From positions 310,001 through 374,000 of the forward strand of contig NW_002476351.1 of the NCBI RefSeq assembly GCF_000189635.1: 64,000 bases of DNA. The letters are read 5' to 3'. A program made the position numbers and the translations under genes. The stretch comes from Tetrahymena thermophila SB210. Lineage: Eukaryota; Ciliophora; Oligohymenophorea; Hymenostomatida; Tetrahymenidae. This document shows, one piece after another, positions 1-10,871 of the stretch; position 1 is the stretch's first letter, and every line of letters begins with the position of its first letter. The notes under the pieces are model-generated. The model was not told where the DNA came from and did not search any database. It worked only from the letters and a program-made list of their open reading frames with translations.

Positions 1-2857
1 TAATAACAAATAAGATAACACTAATAGCAATAGAATTGTTAATCCAATCAAGGGTACTAGATCCAGTAAAAATTGATAAACTGCTATTAGATTAATTTGA
101 ATAGAAAATCAATGCAATTCCAAAACCTAAGTAAAGATCAAAGGCTTAGCCTGCAAAGCACCCAGTAGCAGCCATAACTCCATATCCTATTGAAGCAAGA
201 CTGGAGTTAAGGAAAAAGTCTAATTTTATTTAATTATAATTTCAAAAATTTTAATAAATCATAAATTATAATTACCAGTTGCTGAGTTTCCCCAAGCTAA
301 AACGGTCATACCCAAAAATGTCTTATTCATATTTGTCACAATTTAGAAAAACTAGTTGAATAGTAAAAAATATTTTAGATTATTTTTTTCAATCTTTTTC
401 ATTTACATTAATAAAATCAATCATAACTTAAGCAGCTTAGCCAAGTAAAACAACTGCAACAACAAATGAAAATATAGAAAATAGCCACATTATTTGAGGA
501 GGTTAGTTATTTTTAGTAAAGAAGAATATCAATATTGATGCAATAAACGAAATTATTAGTACTATATATATCACCAAAAACCCTTCATCATTGATAGTGG
601 CATTTAAATCTAATTTCAAATAAATATTTTAAATATTTAAAATCAAGTTTTCATTCAAATAAAAATCTTAAAAAATTAGATTTAGATGGATTTTTTAATA
701 AACAAATACTCCACCTTTCAAAGTAAAATAAAATAAAATAAAACAAACAAATCAATCTAATCACATTTTAAAAAATTTTGAGCTAAATATTACTTTATTA
801 TGAGCCCCACATAAAGGCAAGAGGTCCTGTTATTGTTGTTATCATAGCCCTCCATTTATTCCATTAATTCTCCTCGGCAGGAGGGATAATTAAATATCTA
901 GCAACATCAATAGGTATTTCAGTAAGTATTAATAATCTTTCTAAGATACCCATTTCTTTGAATTTATCCCAAAAGTTTTCATATTTTTCAGTCATTATAT
1001 CTTTAACTTTTTCTTCAGAGTTTTCTTCCTCAGTTTAGTTTTTGTTATAAGGAGCAGTCTCCTACCTTTTAATAGAATCATATCCTTCTTTGTTTTAATT
1101 ATTTTACTTTTTTTTATGTAAAAAAATTAAAAATAAGATTTTTTTTCTTTTTTCTATTTTACTTCATCTTAAACAAAGGATTTGCCTTCTATATCTCTTT
1201 CTTCATTTTAACTATCAATTTATAAATTTATTCAATTAGAAACTAATACATATTGTTTAGAATTTTACTCATGAAGAGTATTCAGCACGGCTGGCATTTG
1301 GTTTGCTTAGATGCAATTTATTTGAACTTCCTGTTTTTATTCTAAAGGAATTTCTGGTAAAGCCTCTTCAACCCTTTAAGCTTTAACATTTTAAGTTATT
1401 ATATAAAAGAAAATTCAAATAAAAGATTACTCTAGATTGTGTCCATTTTTCTAATTTTACTCTAAGCTATTTCTTATTTAGCTCTTTAACGATCTTAGTA
1501 AATAACTGTGAATAAGAATCTTTGAATTAAATAAATTTATAGTTAAAAAAACGGAAAATTTAAATAAATATTTTTTACAATCCATAGATAGACATAAAAC
1601 CAATAGCCATTCCTAAATTAATTGAACCTACTATTGTATAGATAAATACAACACAGCACCCAATTAAATAAAATACCATATCTCTTACGAACGTTTTTGA
1701 TTTGATCTAATTATAAAAAAATAATACTTAACAAAAAAAATATTCATTTCTATTTTAAATTAAAATCATAATAATACCTTAAAATTATATTTAAAGTGAA
1801 AAATAAAATTATTAATACACTCCTGGACAAAAAACACTTTAAGGTGAAATCAAAAAGTTTGGTATTTTTCTCAATCATTTTTTAAGATCATTATCAAATT
1901 ATTTTGATATTCTAAATCATCAATTTAACTTGATTTTTCACAACAACTAAAATTATTTTATCTGAAAATTTTTTATTTTTTAGAACCTTGATATAGAATA
2001 AAGAAATATGGTAGTAAAATTTTTTATTTTCAATGGGATAATTTTTGATATTTGATTTAAGAATATTGGTTGTCCATATATCAAATAGTAAAATAAGTAT
2101 TTTTTAAGTTCTCTAATAATAGAAAATATAAGTAAATTTAAATGTAGAATTTATTTGTGATGATAGATTGTAATTTCTTTTGGCGCTGCTTTTGGAAAGT
2201 TAATTTTTTAACGTAATGAAAATGGGTTTTTGTATTAAAATTTATTTTTATCTCAATTATTTTATAAAATGTTGAAAATGTTATTAAAGTAAAAAACTTC
2301 TCGTCATTAAACTATTAAAGTTTAAAAAATTAAATCATCATAGTATTTACGTGTATTGATCCTGCATTTTGAATAACATTTTGAAGAGTGTATGTAGTGA
2401 CGAATAGACCTGCACCAAAAATAGATCCTACAGCTATTGTAATCGAATCACCACCACTGCTACCAGCTACAATAGCTGTTGCAACATCAGGGCCACCGTT
2501 TCCTAGAGCAAGAAGAGTCACACCAGCAACTGACTATGAAAGTTTGAAGCATTTAGATACCTTAGCTAGAGCTGGTGATAAATAATATTCAGATATTTGA
2601 CTCAGCATACGGAATGCGTATAACGGTATTAAAATCTAATTTTTTTAATAATATATTTCAATATTTAGGAAAAATTTTCATTGTTTTTTTACTGTAAGGA
2701 GATCTAATACAATAATATTTTGCTTAACTTGACAGAAATAAAAGTAAGAAAACTTAACTAATTATTCAACATTACAGTTTTAATCTACAAAATCGCATAC
2801 TTAATCTTATGGCAACTCTTATATATTTCTAAATGTACATTAAGTATCTGAAGACAT
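1..2857 (-). CDS. Na+/Ca2+ (cation/Ca2+) exchanger, NCLX/CCX type, 3' end off window
   Basis: This is a multi-pass antiporter of the CaCA superfamily, expected to exchange Na+ (or Li+) for Ca2+; the NCLX branch acts in mitochondria or internal membranes. Both signature alpha repeats are visible: alpha-1 around 2400-2520 (TLLALGNGGPDVATAIVAG) and alpha-2 around 270-325 (GMTVLAWGNSATDFF, split by a 57-nt-scale intron). Between them lie a helix run with FVRDMVFYLIG (about 1580-1708), a charged cytosolic loop (about 870-1390) and a further membrane block (405-590). At least six exons are needed. The first two join in frame as LDLLT|ILIPLYAF, and the N-terminal part has a CDFV...CNVEQL cysteine pattern like mammalian NCLX. 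The start at 2857 is the first in-frame Met of the first exon recognised. An upstream signal-peptide exon is possible and was not found. The C-terminus is missing. Family assignment is firm; organelle is inferred. Confidence 0.85.
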
Positions 2858-4552
2858 TTAAGGTTTTTTATATAATCTTAGTTTTTATTAGTATTTTTTT
2901 TTTTTAATTAATATAAGTAAGTGCTAATTTAATCTCAAATTTAAAAAAGCTGATATCGTTTTTAATTAATATAGATTGAAGAATTGTCTTGAAAAATTAA
3001 GCCAATTTTGTTTTTGTGAATTATCAATTTTATTTCCTTCAGCAGAAATCCTCCTTTTTAAATTAAACATTTTTACAAAATCATAGAATAGATTGAAATA
3101 TTGATAAAAATCAGTATGTATGTATGTTCTTTCTAATAAGCATTAAAAACAAAATGGAGTAATTCTCCACTTTAATTAGATTTAATAAAAAAATAAATTG
3201 ATTTACATAGAAAAATAATTAGCCTTAATTTCATTTTATGGAGTATTATTTTTTAAAATGCAGTAGAAATATCAAAAAAGTAAAAATAAAAATATGGAAG
3301 ACAAAACTATAAAAATAATAACACAAGTGTGCAAATTTTATAGTTAATAATAGTTTATCTGTAATTAAAAATCAAAAATAGAAAAAAACATTTGTAATAA
3401 ATAAGTTTTGGTGAGCAAATAATAAAAAAAGACTAGCTTATTCTTTCTAAATATCATTTAATTTATTTAAAAACGACTATTTTATTTAGCTAATACTATT
3501 ATCAATAAAATAGCCTTTTTTACCTGAAAAAGAAACAAATCCATGTAACTAGTTTAAAATAATTACAATACATATGATAGATTCACATGTATATTTTAGT
3601 TAATTCCAATTTTTAAATAATAAAAAACTGTATTTTAGAGATTATGAAATAAAATTAAATATTTTTTTAAACTCGTTTTTTAATTTTTTAAATTATATAA
3701 TAGTTATTTTTTATCTTTTTTATATAAAAAATATAAGCTATTTAAGTAAATTGATTTAATTAAAGAAAAAAAGCTAGTGTTTTTATTTATCAATAATTTG
3801 CTTTATAAAGTTTTGAATTTGAATGGATATAAATTAAATAAACACCATTAAAAAAATTTAAGTCATGGTAACATTATCATTTAAAAAACCTAAGATAGAT
3901 TACAAAGTAGTTTTAATAACATAAATTAAGGATTAATAAATTATTTTACTAGATTTTGATCACAAAAAATAATTTAAAATTATTCTAATTAAATTTATTT
4001 GAAAGTTGAAGATTTTTTTGATGGATAAAGTTATTTTAATTTTTGTAAAGAATTATGATAATTATTAACATTTATTAAGCAGCTAATTATTTATAAAATT
4101 ACTTTTTTAATACTAATCTAGATATTAAATAAAAATATAGAAAAAAAAAATTTTATGTTAGAGTTTATTTAGATAAGAAAAATATTTAAGAGTGATAAAA
4201 GAAAGTAGTATTTACTTAAAAGTATAAATTATCTTTTTTAATATTGGAATAAACATAATTATGTGAACTGATTGATTATATTTATGTAGTGAATTGTAAA
4301 TTTAATATATTTCTTCAAATTTGAAATTCATATTAATAAATGAAAGAAATATCCAGAAGTTGAATGTTTTTGGATGATTAAATATAAAATTTCAAGGATA
4401 ATAACAAGCATTGATTAGATAATAAAATAGTTGGTATATCAAAAAATATTTGATATTTAAAAAAAGCTATCAATATTTTTACAACTTAAAAACATAACTT
4501 TAATGAAAGAATAAAAAAATAAATTTAATTTTAATTTAGTGAGTTGATTATT
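2858..4552. other. Intergenic, no gene seen
   Basis: About 1.7 kb of very AT-rich DNA between two minus-strand genes. I see no ORF with normal codon texture and no RNA gene. It should hold the exchanger's promoter and possibly a missing first exon near 2890-3060, which I could not define. Confidence 0.5.
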
Positions 4553-6544
4553 TCAAATATTAGGCTATTTAAATACGAAAGAATCAAGCAAATCTTATAA
4601 TCTTTCTTTAGATTGAAGATATATATCCTTAGCTTCTTTATTGTTGTTATCTTTCTATTCGCTTATTTATTTTAGTGATTCATTTACTTTTTTAAGTTCT
4701 TCATTTATTATATTTTTTGTCTGCTCAAGCTCTGATTTGAGGGTATCAATTACTTCAGGTCTAGCCTTATCCCCATTATTTTATTCTTTATATAACCAGC
4801 GTAAAATTTCTCTGCATCGGTAGAACAATTCTTAATAATTTTCATAATTTGTTTTGTATGTACTCGATTACTATTCTTTTTCAGAAAGGGGTTTTAATTT
4901 ATATAAGCACTCAAAAGCTTATTTCCAAGACGATTAAACTCTTTACCCTACTTTTTTTAAAGCTTCTTATTATTTTTCTTTATTCTAGGAGTCATTTATT
5001 TCTCCAAATTTAAATTCTCTGAGTAAACCTTGAGATCTTTAATTTGATTATATTTAAACATTTTGGAGGAATGATTACAATTTGTTTTATTTTTCAAGTT
5101 CAGCATTTTATGTTAGCTTTCTCTAATATTCTTCTGCTTTCATTTCCTATGGTCTTACATTATTTACCTAAATAGAGTCAAGGGAATGCTCTACAATTTC
5201 TATATGTTGATGATGCATATTCGAATGATTTTTATCATCTATGTTGATTTCTTCTATTTAACTTGATTAAATCTTTTTTTAATTTTGAATGATTTTTTAG
5301 CTCTAATTATCAATTTGCCCAAAAAAGTAAACGTCTTATTTATATTGCTAAAAGCTCTTTAAGTTTTGATCTTCAATTTGGCCTATTGGGTCATATATTT
5401 CTTTTCTAAATTAGTTAAACTTGTTAATTCTATCATCTAACTGGTCCACTTCTACTGGAAAGTTTATTTCCTTACGAACTGTAGGTATTTCTTTTTCAAG
5501 GTAATCTCTTTTAATTTTTTGTTCATCTCTCTATTTATACTTAAGGAACTTTTGATATTCTTCATGATTTTTCCAAAATTGTTCTTCAGTCAGAATCTTT
5601 TTGTTCAAAACAGCGTGCTTATAGAAGGAGTTAAGTTTTTAATCTTTTTCAAGTATCTTTTTTTTCACTATAATTTCTAGCTCTTAAGGAGCTGGACTTG
5701 TTTGTTAAAGACTTTTATATTTTTCGTAGGAATCAGTTAACTTTTTTTAATCTTATTACTAAAGCCTTCCTACAAAAATAAATATTTCAATTTAATTGTT
5801 GTCTGTATTGTATTAGATTTGACTGAAGGATTCTTTAAAAAATCCTATCTAAAAGTTATCAATAGATTGATAAAAAATGCTTCTTTCAATATATGAATCA
5901 TCGTCTTAACCATATATAATTAGTATAAAACGATAATTTGTAATATAAAACTCAGAATAAGCCATATTATAGTCATTATTTGAGTAAGCTTCGCTTTCAG
6001 TTGACTTCTTTTCTAATATAACTTTGAGTTTAACTTCTATTGGTTTGCATTCTACAACTTCATTTGCTACCAAGCACTAATTTAATATAGCAAGTCTCTT
6101 AATTACTCTTTTTTCCTCTTCCTCTATTACTTTATCTGTAAGAATTTTTGCATCTTTTTAAGTTATATTATCAAAAGTGTAAATCATCTAAGTAGATTTA
6201 GAATCTTTTTCAAATTTTATTTATGAATAAGTTATGTAGCTTTTAATTGGGTCTTTTAGCTCTTCTATCCTAAAGTTATTTATATCTTTATAAAATATGC
6301 TCTTTTAATCATTTTTATTATCTTTTGTAATGATTGATATGATGAATCTCATATTTGATATGTAGATTTCAACAGGATTATCAAATTCAATAACATCTTA
6401 TGTATCAGCCCTTTTCTCATAAATATTTTTGATTTTAGCTTTAATGGCATTACTATCTACTTCCTCATTAGCCAATAATGTTAAATACTATTATTGCTAT
6501 TATTTATTTTATTAAGATGTACTACCTATCTCCTCAATCTCCAT
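4553..6544 (-). CDS. BSD-domain protein, possibly TFIIH subunit p62/Tfb1-like
   Basis: This is a single uninterrupted frame of 663 residues in the ciliate code, from ATG at 6544 to TGA at 4553. The N-terminus has a Q run followed by two similar beta-rich segments (roughly residues 40-130 and 150-240; each has a YI.NMRFI / YITNYRFI-type strand, then a FYK.I.NF / FYQSIDNF strand). They could be PH/GLUE-like folds. Next is a BSD-like helical motif around residues 290-320 (KILTEEQFWKNHEEY, with the diagnostic Phe-Trp pair). The C-terminal third is helical and ends in a charged coiled coil. PH followed by BSD and a helical C-terminus is the layout of TFIIH p62/Tfb1, which would place it in transcription initiation and repair. 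Only the BSD motif is reasonably clear; the TFIIH assignment is inference, and other BSD proteins are possible. Confidence 0.5.
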
Positions 6545-7492
6545 CAAATCTAACTTTTATACTGAAATATTTATATTCTTAATATATAATTTTTAATAAA
6601 TTAATTATTGTTTTCTAGACACCAAAAGTCAACCAGATTTTTAAAAAGATTTGTTTTGTTTCTGTATATAAATGTCTTTAAAATAAAATATTTTTTTTTT
6701 TTACTAACTAATTTAGATAATGATAATAAAGAAATTTTAATTAAAATATTTATTTTCTGTTAAAAATACAAAAAATTCTTTTATTTGAAGTCTTGGAATA
6801 GAAAATTGTTCAAAAGAAAATTAATAAAAAAGCTGCTAAATTTAGGAATAAATAAATAAATATATTTATATTTTGATAGCTAGCTAGCTTATCAGATTTA
6901 TTTAAATATTGTTTTTTTACGCGGAATATTTTTTGATGTACTTTAATAAATATACTAGGAATTAGATATAGAAAATAGCATTATTAATTCAAAATTAATT
7001 TGAAAGAGGATGTTTATTTTTTGAATACTTTCATAATTTCGATAATTTCAAGAGTTTTTATGATAAATATCTAAAATATATTTTTGAAATTGACACTTTA
7101 ATTTTATTTTATTGTAGAAAAAATAATATTTCAATATGAGAATGTAATTACTTTATTTATAAAAAAAAATATTTTTAAATTAATTTAATTGTTTAAAATA
7201 ACAATACTTACTTACTTTTTAAGAATGAACTTATTTATGATTTTCATGTAGCACAAATGTATTTTATTTGTTATTTAAATAATTCATTTTAAAGTATCCA
7301 TTTATAAAATTTAGTCAATTAGAAAAATAAGAAAATTAATAAATTATTTGATCACCTTTTAATCTTATTTTTTTTTTTTCCTTTTAAACAATTCATTTAA
7401 ATTAGATTATTAAAATACGAATTCCTTAATAAAAAGTATTAAATTTCATTTATTTTATAAATAGTAAGATTTTTTTGTGAGAAATTAATCTC
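6545..7492. other. Intergenic, start of 3.4-kb duplicated unit
   Basis: AT-rich spacer without a gene. From about 7070 to 7492 it is recognisably similar to 10490-10871, so the duplicated block of the two transferase-like genes starts inside this spacer. Confidence 0.6.
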
Positions 7493-10440
7493 TCATTCAC
7501 GAATAAATAAATTAGCTGCTAACATACAAACTACAGTTATCATAATATATTCATTATTAAAAATAAATTAATTATCCGCGAAGACTTATTTATTTAAAAT
7601 CATCCATAGCTGACCAATACAGCTGAATATTAAGCAAACAGCTGATATAAGTATTAATCCTCCTTTTATTTAATATATTCTTGTATTTCTAAAAGTTTCT
7701 ATTTTATGGTTTTTTTGTTATATTTTATTTTCTTCTATTTCTTCATCTTCACTTACTTGTACTTTTATTAATTTTCTTTACTCAATATCTTCAATTAGCT
7801 TGTCTGGCTAATGCTAACACTTGCTATAAAACATTTGTCCTATAAAAGGTATAGGGAAAAAGAAAAGTACTATAAGGAATATGCTAAAATCTGTATGATA
7901 ATATCTTGTCTCTAAGTTAAGAACCTAATAAAATACTGCTGACATTAGATAAATGTGGGTTTGAGTAAAATAAGAGTAATATACTTTTTCACTCAATGAT
8001 ATTGCATATGCTAATAGATATGCATTTAATAAAACGATTGGAAAATAAGATAAACCAGATTTAAGCTAGGAGTTTTGTAAGAATAAAATGATTAAATGAT
8101 AAATTAGATTTAATAAAATCAAATCTATTTTAAATTCTTTCAAATAGAAATTTGAATTTTATTGATATTGAATGTAGCAAGAGTAGACATAGAATATCAA
8201 TTTTATAGCAAAAAAGTATTCAGAATATTTGTATAGAGATAGAACTTCTAAAATTACAATACAAAAAGTAAAAGCTAAGGTGTAGTACTTCATACTTCTT
8301 GTCGAATTTTAAAGATCCTTGATTTGCTTGAAGTATATACCAAATATTATCATTTCACACAAAAATGTTATTTATTATAAGTTCAAAAACTAGTTTCTGA
8401 AGTAAATTAGTATATTTAAAACTACGAAACCTATTAAGCAAAGCATTTATTCTTTATTTTTATATACTTTGAGGAATTGATATATAAAAAGAATCACAGA
8501 TAATTAACATCCAAATGCTTCTAAATCATTTTGCTCATTCCTGATGTATATATAACAACTATATGTGGTCATTAATAGTATAAATAAATAATCTTTGTAT
8601 GAGGAATTCTTCAAAATTAGCTCTTGGAATGATAAAAAAAAAATTGCCAAACAAACGCAAGCACCAAAAATAATACCAAATACTAACAATTTGTTAGAGT
8701 AGAACTAAGTGTCTTCATATATAGACTTTTAGATCTAATTTTGGATGTTGACAATTCTTGTTATAGTTTCTTCTAATCTTTCCTCAGAATAGATTATCAC
8801 ATCTTTAGTCTCGTAATAAAGTAGTATTTCAATATCGAATACTTAATTTATTATTTATTAAAAATAGCTACTATCGAAAGTTTATCTAATGTCTTGAATA
8901 TATCTGTAGAGCTCTACTTGCTATTACAATGTGGTGAAAGAATCTTGGAGAATTCTTTGAAGCATCTCAATTCTGTTTTCAAATTTGCTTTTAGGGTAAA
9001 TCTCAAAAAGAGATCTTCCAGAATTAACAAAAGATATGGGTATATTTAAGATATTAGATATGGTGCTTGATATCATACTCTCGTGTGCTAAGAATAGTTC
9101 TCCCTAACTAGAAATTCTACTATTTGTTTCGGCTCTTCTTAAGCTTTCTATGAATTTGTCGTTTTTGATAAAACCTTTTTTTGTGTATGCAAAAAATAGT
9201 GAATTACAAACCTTTGTATCTTCATTCCTACAGTTAAAATGACCACCACTTTCTGACTTTCCATGATCACTGACAACAACCATAAGAGCATCATCGTCCA
9301 TATTTTAAGCAGCTTCTCTCAAAATCTCATCAATACGTCTCTATGCATCTAGACCTTATTGACTGTGCATACCTTCAGAATGGGTAGTTTCATCGAATAA
9401 ACCTTCATAGATAAATAAAGTTTCATAATTCTTTGATTTAATTATATTTAAGTATTCATAAACCCTTTACTCTTCACTTTATTTAAGTTATTCATAACTC
9501 TTGTAATATGGGTTCAAGGCGAATTGATTAATTTTGAGCTAATAACCTAAATAATCATAAAGGTAATATGTAAGGAATCCATAGTTTTCTTTAAGATGAT
9601 CAGCTTGTCCAATCTAATAGAGCAACGAATCTTCCATTTTGATTTGATGAGGGTTTTATTCAGGTATCTTCATAGAAAAAACAACAGGGTTTGTACCTTT
9701 TAAATATGTTTATATTTTTATTTCTGTCTTAGGTGGAGGTTCAATTTCTAGTCTTTATAATACAGTAGATCCAGGATTCTCATTAAGAATATCATTGAAG
9801 AATTTCATCTTATGAATATGAATTTCGCAATCTTCTTCTACATCTGGAATTTCTTTGATCCTGCTATCAACATAGTCATAGGTAATTCCATCTAGAATTA
9901 TAAAAATGAGTCTTGAATAAAGAGGTGTTTTCAAATTAGTAAAATTTTTTGGAAAGATAAATGATTCATTTCTCTAGTTTTTAGGGGATTTTTCACTGAT
10001 TTGAATCTAAGAAAAGGATATTTAGTACAAGAAAACTGCAGCGACCAAAAATAAGGCTATTTCAAAACCTAAAATTTTACTTATTTTCATTAATTTTTGT
10101 TTGTTGCTTGAAAGTTTAATTTAATATTTTACTAAAATTCTTACTTTTATAATTACTCTAATTTGTTTGCCTCAATTTTTTTGCAAATTTTTTTTCGCAT
10201 AAAAATAGCTATTTTAATTGGAAAACATAAGCAAATACAGACTTTTATTTGTTTTATTGGTCATAGTAAATCTAACACTTATTTGCTTATAAGAATGTTC
10301 AAATGTATTTTTGTTATTTAAAAAAAAAAAAATTTGTCAATTTCAAAAATATACAATCGAAAATAGAAAAATAAAGACTATACTTAATAACTTACAACAA
10401 AACACGTAATAATAATGATGCAAACACAAATTCACGCTAA
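7070..10440. repeat. Tandem segmental duplication, unit 1 (~3.4 kb)
   Basis: Unit 1 contains transferase-like copy 1 plus about 0.4 kb of 3' flank and 0.35 kb of 5' flank. All three parts have counterparts in unit 2. The coding region is far better conserved than the flanks, which carry many small indels. Boundaries are approximate; the upstream edge is set by a shared CACGCTA near 10432-10440. Confidence 0.75.
7493..10090 (-). CDS. GPI ethanolamine phosphate transferase-like protein, copy 1
   Basis: This is an intronless 865-residue gene of the alkaline-phosphatase/phosphodiesterase superfamily, closest in layout to the PIG-O/PIG-G GPI ethanolamine-phosphate transferases of the ER. An N-terminal signal anchor (residues about 8-25) precedes a lumenal catalytic domain. 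Metal-site motifs seen are ILDGITYDY (Asp67), PPKTE with the likely nucleophile Thr, D-ETTHSEGMH (Asp233, His237, His242) and VVVSDHGKSESGGH (Asp275, His276). From about residue 468 to the end there are many hydrophobic helices, as in this family. The protein is shorter than human PIG-O (about 1090). The stop is TGA at 7493, and several TAA/TAG codons are read as Gln. It forms a tandem pair with 10872-13460. The exact acceptor step (PIG-O, PIG-G or a ciliate-specific substrate) cannot be decided from sequence. Confidence 0.8.
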
Positions 10441-10871
10441 AATTTTAAAAACCTAGATAAATCGAAATTTTTTGAATTTTTGGGTTGAGAGTTAACGAGG
10501 TTTTAGTGTATATATCTAAAAAATATTTATGAAATTGACATTTAAATTTTATTTTATTGTAGAAAAAAAAAATATTTTAATAATAGAATGTATTAAAAAT
10601 ATATTTTTAAATTAATTTAATTTTTAAAAATAACAATACTTACTTACTTACTAAGAGTGAATTTATGATTTTAATGTAGCTATTTTATTTATTATTTAAA
10701 AAATTCATTCTAAAGCATCCATTTTATAAAATTTATTTAATTAATTAGAAAAATAAGAAAATTAATAAATTGATTTAAATTAGATTATTAAAGTATGAAT
10801 TACTTAAAAAGCAGATTTAAATTTCATTTATTTTATGATTAGCAAAGAATTTTTTATTAGAAACTAATCTC
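10091..10871. other. Spacer between the tandem transferase-like genes
   Basis: AT-rich spacer containing the upstream flank of copy 1 and, from about 10490, the 3' flank of copy 2. No separate gene seen. Confidence 0.6.

Noticed and set aside
2388..2585. Plus-strand 65-residue frame
   Set aside because: Shadow of the exchanger's alpha-1 repeat on the opposite strand.
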